The notes under the pieces were generated by a model. The model did not search any database, was not told where the DNA came from, and was given only the letters and a program-made list of their open reading frames with translations. A DNA stretch of 64,000 nt, taken from assembly GCA_029936425.1 (NCBI GenBank), contig JAPYSU010000008.1, positions 62,001 through 126,000 of the forward strand. The letters run 5' to 3'. Source of the stretch: Litorimonas sp. Its GTDB lineage: Bacteria; Pseudomonadota; Alphaproteobacteria; Caulobacterales; Maricaulaceae. Position numbers and translations under genes: made by a program. Shown one piece after another: positions 7,749-17,674 of the stretch; the stretch's first letter is position 1, and each line of letters starts with the position of its first letter.

Positions 7749-8690
7749 GTGCAAAACCGCATAATCGAAATTGCCACGGACGGAGTTCATCTGTCCCTGT
7801 TTCGGGGCTTTGTGAAGCTGAGTAAAGATAGCAAGGAAATGGGGCGTGTCGGTCTTCCGGATATTGGAGCCTTGATCGTGCGCGGTTATGGGGCGTCTCT
7901 ATCATTAAATCTTGCGGCGCGTTTGGCCGACGAAAATATTCCGCTTATTCTCTGCGGTCCGGATCAGAGCCCGGCTTCTATTCTGTGGCCGCTTTCCGGT
8001 CATCATAGTCAGGGACACATTATCGAGGCGCAATCGCAGTTAACACAACCCCAGAAAAAGCGGATATGGCAATCGCTCATAAAAGCAAAAATTACTGCAC
8101 AAGCTCAGGCTCTCAAGGCAGAGAATGAAGTTTCGACCGACCTTTTTGAAATGGCCGATCGGGTTCGATCCGGAGACCCTGACAATCAGGAAGCCTTCGC
8201 GGCGCGCCGCTACTGGCCAAGGATGATGGGCACTCTTCAGGAGGGATTTTCACGAAATCAGAAGGGAGACGATATTAATGGATGGTTGAATTATGGCTAT
8301 GCCGTTTTGCGGGCAGGAGCCGCCCGAAGCATTCTGGCCGCCGGACTTCATCCAAGCCTCTCCGTACATCATAGCAGTCGGGGCGAGGCATTGCGATTGG
8401 CGTCTGATGTAATGGAGCCCTTCCGGCCTTGGGTGGACCTGACGGTTCGGAGACTGGCCTTGAAACAAGATTTAAAGGAAAGTGATGTTCTGCCCGATCT
8501 GGACAGAGATCGGAAAGCAGTGATCGTTAAACTTCTGTCTCTCGACTTACAGGGGCCATATGGGGCAAGTCCGGTGCAAACCTGTCTGAATCGTTTGTGT
8601 CAAAGTCTTGCGGCAATCTGCCTGAACGAGCGCCGGACTTTGGAACTGCCGACGGGGCTGGCTATGTTGGAAGAAGGGGTGAAAGCGTGA
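7749..8690 (+). CDS. cas1: Cas1 integrase of the type II-C adaptation module
   Basis: Cas1 with Cas2 inserts new spacers into the array. The 313-residue product has the type II Cas1 layout: an N-terminal beta domain with LIVRGYGASLSLNLAARLADENIPL, then the helical catalytic domain. Candidate metal ligands are Glu in the QEAFAARRYWPRMM segment, His in GLHPSLSVHH and Asp in LASDVMEPFRP. The GTG start at 7749 follows a purine-rich stretch (AGGGGG). It lies 42 bases after cas9 and its stop overlaps the cas2 start by 4 bases, so the three genes form one operon. Confidence 0.95.
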   Translation: MQNRIIEIATDGVHLSLFRGFVKLSKDSKEMGRVGLPDIGALIVRGYGASLSLNLAARLADENIPLILCGPDQSPASILWPLSGHHSQGHIIEAQSQLTQPQKKRIWQSLIKAKITAQAQALKAENEVSTDLFEMADRVRSGDPDNQEAFAARRYWPRMMGTLQEGFSRNQKGDDINGWLNYGYAVLRAGAARSILAAGLHPSLSVHHSSRGEALRLASDVMEPFRPWVDLTVRRLALKQDLKESDVLPDLDRDRKAVIVKLLSLDLQGPYGASPVQTCLNRLCQSLAAICLNERRTLELPTGLAMLEEGVKA

Positions 8691-9028
8691 GGGTGCTATC
8701 GCACCTCTCGGCCTATCAGCATATGTGGATTATGGTTCTTTTCGATTTACCGACCACGACGAAAGCGGAAAGGCGGGCCTATACGCAGTTTCGGGATTTT
8801 CTGCTCGATCACAGTTTTGTGATGTCACAATATTCCGTTTATTTACGCCATACAACAGGTCGCGCTCAAGCTTCGCCGATTATAAAACGAATTGAACAGG
8901 CCGTCCCGCCCGAAGGAAAAGTGGATATTTTGCAGTTCACGGACCGACAATATGCAGATATAGTCAGTTTAAGAGGACAAAGACGACGTGATTCGCGTGA
9001 AAATCCGAATCAACTCCTGATGTTTTGA
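8687..9028 (+). CDS. cas2: Cas2 adaptation protein
   Basis: Small ferredoxin-fold partner of Cas1. The chosen GTG start at 8687 overlaps the cas1 stop (GTGA) and gives 113 residues. A longer open frame runs back to 8597 but would lie deep inside cas1. The conserved acidic residue of the first strand is seen in WIMVLFDLP, and VMSQYSVYLRH is the second conserved strand. The stop codon falls within the left arm of a 17-bp inverted repeat that links cas2 to the array. Confidence 0.93.
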   Translation: MRVLSHLSAYQHMWIMVLFDLPTTTKAERRAYTQFRDFLLDHSFVMSQYSVYLRHTTGRAQASPIIKRIEQAVPPEGKVDILQFTDRQYADIVSLRGQRRRDSRENPNQLLMF

Positions 9029-9099
9029 GGTAATAAGAGATGATTTTCATCCAAGAAATTACGAATAAATTCAATAATTTCAATCTCTTATTACCTCAA
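9025..9099. repeat. 17-bp perfect inverted repeat between cas2 and the array
   Basis: Arms at 9025-9041 and 9083-9099 are exact reverse complements, separated by 41 AT-rich bases. The left arm includes the cas2 stop, and the right arm ends two bases before the first repeat. No T run follows, so it is not a classical terminator. Convergent cas and crRNA transcripts would meet here. It could also be an adaptation-complex or leader element. Confidence 0.8.
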
Positions 9100-9101
9100 C
9101 A

Positions 9102-11776
9102 GTTCTAGCACTCTGGAAAAGCCGAACCAACCGCAACGGCGTTCTGAACTCGACATTGTTCACTGTAGTTCTAGCACTCTGGAAAAGCCGAACCAACCGC
9201 AACCTTCATAGCCTGTCGCCGGCTGTGAAAAGAGTTCTAGCACTCTGGAAAAGCCGAACCAACCGCAACTTCTTGATCTCGAAGAGCGACTCGGAAACCG
9301 TTCTAGCACTCTGGAAAAGCCGAACCAACCGCAACTGTTATCGGTCGTGCAACTCTACAGCGTCAGTTCTAGCACTCTGGAAAAGCCGAACCAACCGCAA
9401 CTAGTAACATAAGGGACGCACTCATCATCATGTTCTAGCACTCTGGAAAAGCCGAACCAACCGCAACGGGCGGGATGAAGGGGTTCTGGACGTGTTTGTT
9501 CTAGCACTCTGGAAAAGCCGAACCAACCGCAACTTGTAAGCCCTCTACCGTTAATAATCGGCGGTTCTAGCACTCTGGAAAAGCCGAACCAACCGCAACT
9601 CAAATCCGGTGCGAAGCCAAGGCATAACAGTTCTAGCACTCTGGAAAAGCCGAACCAACCGCAACTTAGTCGCGACATCGACCCGCATCATAAAGGTTCT
9701 AGCACTCTGGAAAAGCCGAACCAACCGCAACTGGCGCAATCAAAGCCCTTGTAACAACGGCGTTCTAGCACTCTGGAAAAGCCGAACCAACCGCAACGGC
9801 GGGATGTTCCGCATTGTCGAGAAAATGGTTCTAGCACTCTGGAAAAGCCGAACCAACCGCAACTATCGCAGCCATCTTGGCAAATGAGCGTGTGTTCTAG
9901 CACTCTGGAAAAGCCGAACCAACCGCAACTACTCTCATTTGGGTGCTTCTTCTTAGGGAGTTCTAGCACTCTGGAAAAGCCGAACCAACCGCAACCTGTT
10001 TCGCCCGCATAAGCCGCCGAAATGAGTTCTAGCACTCTGGAAAAGCCGAACCAACCGCAACTCGGGTTGAACCTGATACCAAGAGTATGCGGTTCTAGCA
10101 CTCTGGAAAAGCCGAACCAACCGCAACCCTCAATGTAAACGTCCTGAAAACGAAGATGTTCTAGCACTCTGGAAAAGCCGAACCAACCGCAACCTGTTTC
10201 GCCCGCATAAGCCGCCGAAATGAGTTCTAGCACTCTGGAAAAGCCGAACCAACCGCAACTCGGGTTGAACCTGATACCAAGAGTATGCGGTTCTAGCACT
10301 CTGGAAAAGCCGAACCAACCGCAACCCTCAATGTAAACGTCCTGAAAACGAAGATGTTCTAGCACTCTGGAAAAGCCGAACCAACCGCAACTGATGGCGA
10401 AAGGTGATGGCCGCTTTAGCCGTTCTAGCACTCTGGAAAAGCCGAACCAACCGCAACCCTGTTGCTCGCCTTTCCGTTGTGACCGTGGTTCTAGCACTCT
10501 GGAAAAGCCGAACCAACCGCAACTGGTCAAAGTGCGTTACGCGCGGGATAAATGTTCTAGCACTCTGGAAAAGCCGAACCAACCGCAACTAGCTGCGGCT
10601 CGTGAGGAAAAGGATGCTGGTTCTAGCACTCTGGAAAAGCCGAACCAACCGCAACTGCCACAACATAAGTCCTTGCGGGATCTATGTTCTAGCACTCTGG
10701 AAAAGCCGAACCAACCGCAACCAGGACAGACCGGAGAAATAGCGCCGGACGGTTCTAGCACTCTGGAAAAGCCGAACCAACCGCAACCATGATTGGATTG
10801 AAAAGGCGGTTACGGCGGTTCTAGCACTCTGGAAAAGCCGAACCAACCGCAACAGGACGATGACGAAGAAGCCTATCGGGTGCGTTCTAGCACTCTGGAA
10901 AAGCCGAACTAACCGCAACTGGTGCATCGGGATAGCTTTGCGCGCCGAAGTTCTAGCACTCTGGAAAAGCCGAACCAACCGCAACATGCGGTGGCTTTTT
11001 ACTCTAAAGGCGATGGTTCTAGCACTCTGGAAAAGCCGAACCAACCGCAACTTAATTACACAGATACCACCCCTGATGCCGGTTCTAGCACTCTGGAAAA
11101 GCCGAACCAACCGCAACGACGTTGAACCACTGACCGAAGAGTTTATCGTTCTAGCACTCTGGAAAAGCCGAACCAACCGCAACAGGTGAATGTGACCAAA
11201 AACCAAGTAGCGAGTTCTAGCACTCTGGAAAAGCCGAACCAACCGCAACTTAAAGGACTGTTGGGGTTTTCTGGCGGCGGTTCTAGCACTCTGGAAAAGC
11301 CGAACCAACCGCAACAACCCTATTCCATGGGTCGCACGTTCTACGGTTCTAGCACTCTGGAAAAGCCGAACCAACCGCAACTATCGCAAGCTGCTATTGG
11401 AGTAGACTGAAGTTCTAGCACTCTGGAAAAGCCGAACCAACCGCAACTTCCGGGTGATCCGGATGATGCAGGATCAGTTCTAGCACTCTGGAAAAGCCGA
11501 ACCAACCGCAACTTAGCCACTCTTTCGCTCACAGTGTCCTCAGTTCTAGCACTCTGGAAAAGCCGAACCAACCGCAACTATTGAGCCGTCGAGGTTTCTC
11601 ACGAGATTGTTCTAGCACTCTGGAAAAGCCGAACCAACCGCAACTGATTAAGCTGTCCGGGTCATTGACATTTGTTCTAGCACTCTGGAAAAGCCGAACC
11701 AACCGCAACGTCGGTTGCTGTCGCCTCCTCGGCCCAGACAGTTCTAGCACTCTGGAAAAGCCGAACCAACCGCATT
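9102..11776 (-). CRISPR. Type II-C CRISPR array, 41 repeats and 40 spacers
   Basis: Thirty-six-base repeats (plus strand beginning GTTCTAGCACTCTGG, ending CCGCAAC) recur every 66 bases with 30-base spacers. The exceptions are near the right end, where three spacers are 29, 29 and 31 bases. One internal repeat (10884) has a single base change, and the last repeat (11741) has lost its final two bases. The minus strand is assigned as the crRNA sense for two reasons: the tracrRNA pairs with that strand, and the repeat then begins GTTGCGG and ends TGCTAGAAC. That end resembles an extended -10 element, as in Neisseria II-C repeats that start transcription inside each spacer. Three spacers occur twice, so 37 are distinct. 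Confidence 0.97.
9996..10391. repeat. Tandem duplication of three spacer-repeat units in the array
   Basis: The block 9996-10193 (three spacers, three repeats, 198 bp) is repeated base for base at 10194-10391. Independent re-acquisition of three spacers in the same order is implausible, so this is an unequal recombination or replication slippage event between repeats. Confidence 0.95.
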
Positions 11777-12011
11777 GATCAAGTATCAAATTTTCTATTC
11801 AGCAGGTTATCTGGATAGGAACTCAGACTTGCAAAATGGCTGATAGATTTTTGCAGTAGTTCAGAGTTAATTTGAATATTGTTAAAACTTCAAAGTGATT
11901 GATGACGATATTATTAAATAATTAAGAAAAGTTTTTCTTCTTACTTTTTATCCGTTGACTTTTTTCTCCAAACATTGCCTTTACTGTTTTAAATTGTATT
12001 GGAGGAAGCGC
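11777..12011. other. AT-rich flank between the array and the rhs gene
   Basis: No gene is seen. On the minus strand this is the AT-rich sequence upstream of the first transcribed repeat and could act as a leader. On the plus strand it contains TTGACT at 11955-11960 and a strong ribosome site (GGAGGAAG, 12001-12008) serving the rhs gene. No convincing -10 was found at normal spacing. Confidence 0.5.
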
Positions 12012-15000
12012 ATGTTTTGTCAAAACTGGAACGCCCTTAAGCTGGCTCTACTTAGTTTGATAAGCTTACTCTTTTTAGCCAGTGCCGCGACGGCTCAATC
12101 TCCAAAAGAGCCCACTCCCGAACCTGAAGAGTGTGTTCCTACTGAGAGCGGGACTAAAGAGAATGCGAAAGAGCCAAAAGAAGATCCCTGCGTGGAACCA
12201 GAAAATAGGGACGGTGTATTCGGAGACGGAGAGCCGTTTCCCCATCTGGGAGACATCCAAGCTCAGTATAACTCTTATAACCTTGACATGCTCGGTAACG
12301 ACCTAGTCGGCGATCACACCGATATTGATACAGGCGCCCTTTCTTTGACGCAGACGGACGTGTCTCTCCCCGGAAATAATAACCTTCCTGTTGAATTTGG
12401 AAGATCAAAATCACGAGACGGATTTGCAGGGTCCTGGCTTGGCGATTGGGTCCCTTCCATACCCTACATTTCGCGCCACTACCTTCCGTTTTTTGGCGCG
12501 AATACAGACCGTTGCACAGGCGACTTATATCCCGATGCATTTGACGTAATAGGCGGCGACTCACACCGAGTCGAGCCAGAGTCGTATTTCAATGGGTTTA
12601 ACTTAAGTGTTCCCGGGAGAAATCCCGGCACCTTGGCACAACAGTTAAATGGCGGCGGCAGTCCTGAGTTTGCAGGAACGGGCGCTAGAATGATTTCCAA
12701 AAATAACTGGATTGTAACGTGTCTGGCGAATGCTCAAAGTGGCGGAGAGGGATTTATCGCGACAGCCCCAAATGGAGACCAATACACTTTTGGATTTCGT
12801 AAAACATATTATGAGCGTGAATTCAAAGCTACAGCTCAAACCGACTATACTGTCAGCGAGGAAGTCCTCTACGTCACAGAGATAAAGGATGTTCATAATA
12901 ACTGGGTTCGCTATGAATATGCGGGTGGGCGCCCAAGTCGTATTCACTCAAGTGACGGCCGAGAAATTACCTTCGGATATTCTGGCTCCAAGATATCGTC
13001 GGTCACCGCAAACGGACGAACTTGGTCCTATCAATATGATAGCTCGGGCTATCTAAATCGGGTGACGCTACCGGATAACCGGTTTTGGACAATGACGGGC
13101 CACACATTTGCGCTTGATCCGTGGGTCACAGATATCTGTGCCTTCCATAATAGTACATCTATTACGCCTTATACTGTGAAGCACCCGAGCGGAACGACGG
13201 CGAAATTTGATTTTACCGTTATTCGTAATGGCCGGACACATATGACAATCGTCCAGAAAAACCCCGGCGCTGGCAACCCAACGCTGCAAGACTGCCATAT
13301 CGGTTATAATTCCCGAGCAAGCGCGACCGGATTCTATTCTTTCGCTGTCACAAAAAAGACCCTGACCATACCGTCAGGCGGCACTTCAATTTGGACACGT
13401 GATTATGAACAAGACCTAGGGTCTTACACGGATTACTCCTCCCACCCTGCCGACACGAAAACCCGTACCATTACAGACCCACTAGGTCATGAAACGGTTT
13501 TCCACGTCAATCGGCGCTTTGGCCCGCTTGAGGGCTCGCTCATGAAAACGGAAGTGATTCCGGCAGGGCAGAGCACGCCCCTGAGAACTGTCGAGAACAG
13601 TTATGCCACAGGCAACATTGTGGGTATTGAATTGGCTGGGCGTCATTTTGGCGGTATCACAAACTTCTCCAAAACGACGCGCATCTATAAAACACAAACT
13701 GAAACCTCTCAGGACGGGGACGTATTCACGACGGATACAGATTATAACACCAATCCAGGTTCTAGCGACTTTTCATATGGAAAGCCTACGTTGATTGAAA
13801 AATATAGCAATGTCACAACAGCGGCAGGGTGGGAAGATCGAGAGATTGATATCTCATACGCTCATAACAAAACAAAATGGATTTTAGGTCTCACCAATAT
13901 AGTGACCAAGAACGGTCGTCAGTACTCAGATTCTGACTATGACATGAATACAGGCAAACTAACCGCGGTGAAAAGATTCGGGGCCGCTTTCGATCACATG
14001 TCGGCGACTTATAACGGCGACGGCACTTTAAATACTGTGGTCGACGCACTTGGGCGCACTAATCGGGCTACTCTCTGGAAACGCGGCACGCCGCAAAAGG
14101 TGGAACTCGCTTATAATACCTCCGATGAAATCACGCTGGAGCAAACCGTGGATGACAATGGCTGGGTCATGACCGCGACGGACGGTAAGCAGCAGCAGAC
14201 GATTTATTCGCGCGACTCAATGGGGCGTCTGACGCTAATCAACCCGCCGGGAAGCTGGGATAACACCTCCATCGGTTATAACTTCTCTGGCGGCGGGGCG
14301 GTTCAGACTATCACCAAAGGTCAAGGCCGGACAACGATCACCATGGATGGGCTCTTCCGCCCGATTTTGGAACGCACACAAGCGCTGGATACGGGGTGGT
14401 CCTCCTATGTAAATACCGCCTATGATGGGCTGGGCCGCGTTATCTTCAAATCCCTGCCGTCTACATCCGCATCTCATACCCAAGGTACCAATTACACCTA
14501 TGACTCATTGGGAAGGGTTAAGACTTCAACTGAAACGGCAGCGAATGCAACAACCACACATAGTTACCACGCAAACCACAGACACACTGTTACAGACCCT
14601 ACTGGCGCGCGGACTGATTACTATAGCTTTGGATTTGAGGGACCGGATAGCAAAAATTACCGTGCGATCTATAATTACGCAAATGGGGCTTATAGTCGTA
14701 AGACCGACATATATCAAAATAAATGGGGTGAGACCTATTGGGTAAGGCAGCGAGGTGACCTTGGTGGTTTTTCCGTCGACCAAAGCCAGCATTTCTATTA
14801 CGACAACCTCGGTCGTTTGTGCCGTTATCGTGGTGAAGAGGGCAACGATACGCTATATAACTACAATAACGCTGACCAGATGGTCGCCTATCAAAAGGGT
14901 GTAGCGAACGGCTCAACCTGCGCGACTGCTTCCGGAGTGGCTAAAGTTACGTTGGGTTATGACAATCTAGGGCGACAAACTTTCACCAATTTTGCTGATA

Positions 15001-16901
15001 GTAATACACCAAACATCAGCCGCAGCTATGACGATAATAATAATATCCTGAACCTTAATCGTGGCAATGGAGCGAGCGCTGTCAATTGGACTTATGCGTA
15101 CAATTCTCTAGACAAATTGACCAATGAAACGCTGACGGTCGATAATGAAGCGTTCGATCTGGACTATTTCTACAATTCTTCAGGTTATATGGTCTTTAAG
15201 CGGTATCCTTCCAATCGACTGTTGAGATACACTCCTGACGGTTTAGGTCGTGCGACATATGTCCATGATTCCAATAGAGACTATGCTACAAACTATACTT
15301 TCCACGCGTCTGGTACTCCGAGCCAAATTAGCTATGACAACGGTTTTCTTTATAGCAAAACGCTAAACTCCCGTCAGCTGACAGATCGACTGCAAGCGAC
15401 TAAAGGGGGCGTAAAGGCGTTGGATTTAAGTTACACCTATGACAGTCGCGGCCAAATTACTTCAATCACTGATGGAGCCGTGACTGGAAACAATCGTACC
15501 TTCACATACGACCCGTTGGGGCAACTCAAGACAGCTTCTGGTCCATGGGGCAGCGGGACAAATGTTTATGACAGTCTTGGCAATATTCGCTCTCGCATCT
15601 TTACGGGCAGCGGCAGTACGGGGTGGAGCGGATCGCGCAATATCTACCTGCAATATGACAATAAGAATCGCGTCTATCAGTCAGTGGACTCACAGGCGGC
15701 GGGGACGGGCGTCGGCGGGACGGGCATCCGCACGGTCGGTTATGACAATCGCGGCAATGTCACCACCCTTGGCACAATGGGCTTTGTCTATGACTATAGC
15801 GATCAGCCCACAGTGGTCTCCGGCTCTCTGAACGGGGGGACGGCGACGAACGGGACTTACCGCTATGACGGGAACCTGAAACGCGTGCGCTCACAGGTCA
15901 ATGGCGACACGATCTACAATGTGTATGACGCTTCAGGTAAACTCGTCCACATCAAAGACGCCAGCGCCTCGACCTATACGGATTACATCTCGGCCAATGG
16001 ACAGGCGATAGGCAGAATAGGCTCCTCCGGCATGGTGTTCGAGCATAATGACCATCTCGGGAGTCCGGTCGCCACAACGAACCTGTTTGGCGCGATAGAT
16101 AGCCGGGAACGCTATCTCCCCTTCGGCCTCGGCATTGATGACCCGGCCCGGCTCGACGACGAAGTTGGCTTTACTGGTCACATCAGAGACAGCGCCACTG
16201 GGCTGAATTATATGGAGGCCCGGTATTACGATCCAGTCATGGGACGGTTTCTAAGTGTGGATCCCGTGACGTTTATGGAGACGGGTGAGCCGGGAATGTT
16301 TAACCGGTATGCTTATGTTTTTAATGACCCTGTGAACGGAGCAGATTCAACCGGAATGATTTGCGATGAAGGTATATGCGGTGAAATACGGAACGCCGTA
16401 AGAAACGCATTGCCCGGCCCAGACAATCCGCAAGAGCTTGTCGAAAAATATGGCCAACCTGTCTCTGATATTGGTCAAACAATGCCAAGCGACCAATCAA
16501 TTTCGAGTGGTGAAATGCAAGTCGTCGGGGCTTTAACCAATGCACTTGGAACCGCAAGTATTGGAAAGATCGGGCCAAACACTACCCCGGCTCCGGCGGC
16601 GACACGATCAGTGACAGCATCAAGTGCCGATGAAGCTATTTACGTAGTGCCAGGAAATGCCACGCAATCAGGGAAACCATATGTAGGAAGAAGCTCTGAC
16701 ATTGCCCAGCGAAGAAAAGTAAGTTCGGATGGTAGGGACCGAAGTCAGGCTCAAGTAGTTGGCAGAACTAGCACAGGCAATGCGCGAGCTGCGGAGCAAC
16801 GTGCTATGAATGCACGAGGCGGTGTAGGTCAGCTTGATAACAAAAGGAATGAGGTTAGCCCATGTGCTTGGTCAAGCTGTGGTATCTCTCCTCCAGAATA
16901 G
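12012..16901 (+). CDS. Secreted RHS/YD-repeat polymorphic toxin with GIY-YIG-like C-terminal domain
   Basis: A 1629-residue RHS protein. The ATG at 12012 follows GGAGGAAG, and an upstream extension in the same frame lacks a ribosome site. Residues 1-30 are a signal peptide (ALLSLISLLFLASAATAQ), then a Pro/Glu-rich linker, then many YD repeats forming the RHS shell. The conserved core end lies at about 1345-1450 (DHLGSPVATT, FTGHIRDSATGLNYMEARYYDPVMGRFLSVDP, NRYAYVFNDPVN). After this the variable tip begins. Residues about 1540-1629 carry AIYVV...KPYVGRSSDIAQRRK...EQRAMNARGG...NKRNE, consistent with a GIY-YIG (URI-type) nuclease with Tyr, Arg, Glu and Asn. A probable contact-dependent DNase; the next gene is the likely immunity protein. 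Confidence 0.85.
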   Translation: MFCQNWNALKLALLSLISLLFLASAATAQSPKEPTPEPEECVPTESGTKENAKEPKEDPCVEPENRDGVFGDGEPFPHLGDIQAQYNSYNLDMLGNDLVGDHTDIDTGALSLTQTDVSLPGNNNLPVEFGRSKSRDGFAGSWLGDWVPSIPYISRHYLPFFGANTDRCTGDLYPDAFDVIGGDSHRVEPESYFNGFNLSVPGRNPGTLAQQLNGGGSPEFAGTGARMISKNNWIVTCLANAQSGGEGFIATAPNGDQYTFGFRKTYYEREFKATAQTDYTVSEEVLYVTEIKDVHNNWVRYEYAGGRPSRIHSSDGREITFGYSGSKISSVTANGRTWSYQYDSSGYLNRVTLPDNRFWTMTGHTFALDPWVTDICAFHNSTSITPYTVKHPSGTTAKFDFTVIRNGRTHMTIVQKNPGAGNPTLQDCHIGYNSRASATGFYSFAVTKKTLTIPSGGTSIWTRDYEQDLGSYTDYSSHPADTKTRTITDPLGHETVFHVNRRFGPLEGSLMKTEVIPAGQSTPLRTVENSYATGNIVGIELAGRHFGGITNFSKTTRIYKTQTETSQDGDVFTTDTDYNTNPGSSDFSYGKPTLIEKYSNVTTAAGWEDREIDISYAHNKTKWILGLTNIVTKNGRQYSDSDYDMNTGKLTAVKRFGAAFDHMSATYNGDGTLNTVVDALGRTNRATLWKRGTPQKVELAYNTSDEITLEQTVDDNGWVMTATDGKQQQTIYSRDSMGRLTLINPPGSWDNTSIGYNFSGGGAVQTITKGQGRTTITMDGLFRPILERTQALDTGWSSYVNTAYDGLGRVIFKSLPSTSASHTQGTNYTYDSLGRVKTSTETAANATTTHSYHANHRHTVTDPTGARTDYYSFGFEGPDSKNYRAIYNYANGAYSRKTDIYQNKWGETYWVRQRGDLGGFSVDQSQHFYYDNLGRLCRYRGEEGNDTLYNYNNADQMVAYQKGVANGSTCATASGVAKVTLGYDNLGRQTFTNFADSNTPNISRSYDDNNNILNLNRGNGASAVNWTYAYNSLDKLTNETLTVDNEAFDLDYFYNSSGYMVFKRYPSNRLLRYTPDGLGRATYVHDSNRDYATNYTFHASGTPSQISYDNGFLYSKTLNSRQLTDRLQATKGGVKALDLSYTYDSRGQITSITDGAVTGNNRTFTYDPLGQLKTASGPWGSGTNVYDSLGNIRSRIFTGSGSTGWSGSRNIYLQYDNKNRVYQSVDSQAAGTGVGGTGIRTVGYDNRGNVTTLGTMGFVYDYSDQPTVVSGSLNGGTATNGTYRYDGNLKRVRSQVNGDTIYNVYDASGKLVHIKDASASTYTDYISANGQAIGRIGSSGMVFEHNDHLGSPVATTNLFGAIDSRERYLPFGLGIDDPARLDDEVGFTGHIRDSATGLNYMEARYYDPVMGRFLSVDPVTFMETGEPGMFNRYAYVFNDPVNGADSTGMICDEGICGEIRNAVRNALPGPDNPQELVEKYGQPVSDIGQTMPSDQSISSGEMQVVGALTNALGTASIGKIGPNTTPAPAATRSVTASSADEAIYVVPGNATQSGKPYVGRSSDIAQRRKVSSDGRDRSQAQVVGRTSTGNARAAEQRAMNARGGVGQLDNKRNEVSPCAWSSCGISPPE

Positions 16902-17498
16902 ATGACAAAAGAAGCTCAACATAAAGAGTTCTGGGAATGGTTTAAAGAAAACAACGGTGCTTTGGTTCCCGATAAAATATCCGATGACCTTCAAAAGTCT
17001 GTCGATGTATGGATGTCAAAGCTGAACATACCTGCGTGGGAAATTGGCCCGTTCACTGAAAAGCCACCATTGTCATTTTTTGCATTTTCTCCATCTGGAG
17101 ATATCGAAACTTTTGAGATGTCTAAATCAATAACGGCAGCTGCCCCTGAAATTGAGGGATGGATATTCTTGGCTGCAAAACCTCCAAAAAAGTGGAATCG
17201 CAAGTTTTTGTGGTCTCGAAATGAAATAGAGATTGATGCCTCAAATTGGAAGTTCTTGATTTATAAATATGATGATGGACTTAGTGATATAGTTCTGATT
17301 GATGATGTTTTGCCGAATATGAAATTAGAAGAAAAAAAGCGCATTGTTGATTTTGTAGTAGAATCAGAAATCGGAGAAATAGGTATGCTAACCAAAGTTT
17401 ACTCCACTGATATTGATACGAATATAGATAAGGAACTGCGCCTTTCGGCAACACCACTTACAGAAATAAAAGACGTGTTAAATGAGAAGGCCAGTTGA
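16902..17498 (+). CDS. Putative immunity protein for the RHS toxin
   Basis: A 198-residue, acidic, soluble-looking protein starting on the base after the rhs stop codon (TAG-ATG). This tight placement is characteristic of RHS toxin-immunity pairs. It starts with KEFWEWFKENN and has an AAAPEIEGWIFLAAKPPKKW segment, which recalls a broad group of small proteins with an FW.WF start and an APxxxGW strand. I do not recognise a named family with certainty. No signal peptide or membrane helix is seen, as expected for a cytoplasmic inhibitor of a nuclease. Base composition is more AT-rich than the rhs shell, as is usual for exchangeable modules. Confidence 0.65.
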   Translation: MTKEAQHKEFWEWFKENNGALVPDKISDDLQKSVDVWMSKLNIPAWEIGPFTEKPPLSFFAFSPSGDIETFEMSKSITAAAPEIEGWIFLAAKPPKKWNRKFLWSRNEIEIDASNWKFLIYKYDDGLSDIVLIDDVLPNMKLEEKKRIVDFVVESEIGEIGMLTKVYSTDIDTNIDKELRLSATPLTEIKDVLNEKAS

Positions 17499-17520
17499 AA
17501 AGGGACAAAATGGGTGTGGA

Positions 17521-17627
17521 GCAAGATAAAGCGCTTTAAAGGGGGTTCACGTAGGTGAAATATTTGATCCGGCAGGTCAGATATAATCTGAAAAGGTCAC
17601 GACAGTGGCGGACCTTCTGGCCCACTT
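17521..17627 (+). repeat. 107-bp direct repeat, copy 1 (after immunity gene 1)
   Basis: Ungapped match to 19129-19235 at about 93 of 107 positions. Both copies lie just downstream of an RHS tip/immunity module and contain a conserved TATAAT (17582-17587). The pair brackets the short RHS cassette and could be a recombination site for cassette exchange or a shared promoter region. Confidence 0.85.
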
Positions 17628-17674
17628 TCACGGTCGACTCGTATTTAGTCCTTTAGGGCCGTTCTGATTTGACG

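Noticed and set aside
9156..11789. Open reading frames on both strands within the CRISPR array, encoding periodic peptides such as VLALWKSRTNRN or CGWFGFSRVLE
   Set aside because: They are produced by the 66-bp period, which is a multiple of three, and have no ribosome sites. They are array artefacts and not repeat proteins.
11955..12011. N-terminal extension of the large RHS protein
   Set aside because: The ATG at 12012 has an ideal ribosome site and is followed directly by a signal peptide; the extension would bury it.
12154..16578. Many antisense ORFs in the rhs and cas9 genes
   Set aside because: Shadows of codon bias in the real genes, without start signals or family motifs.
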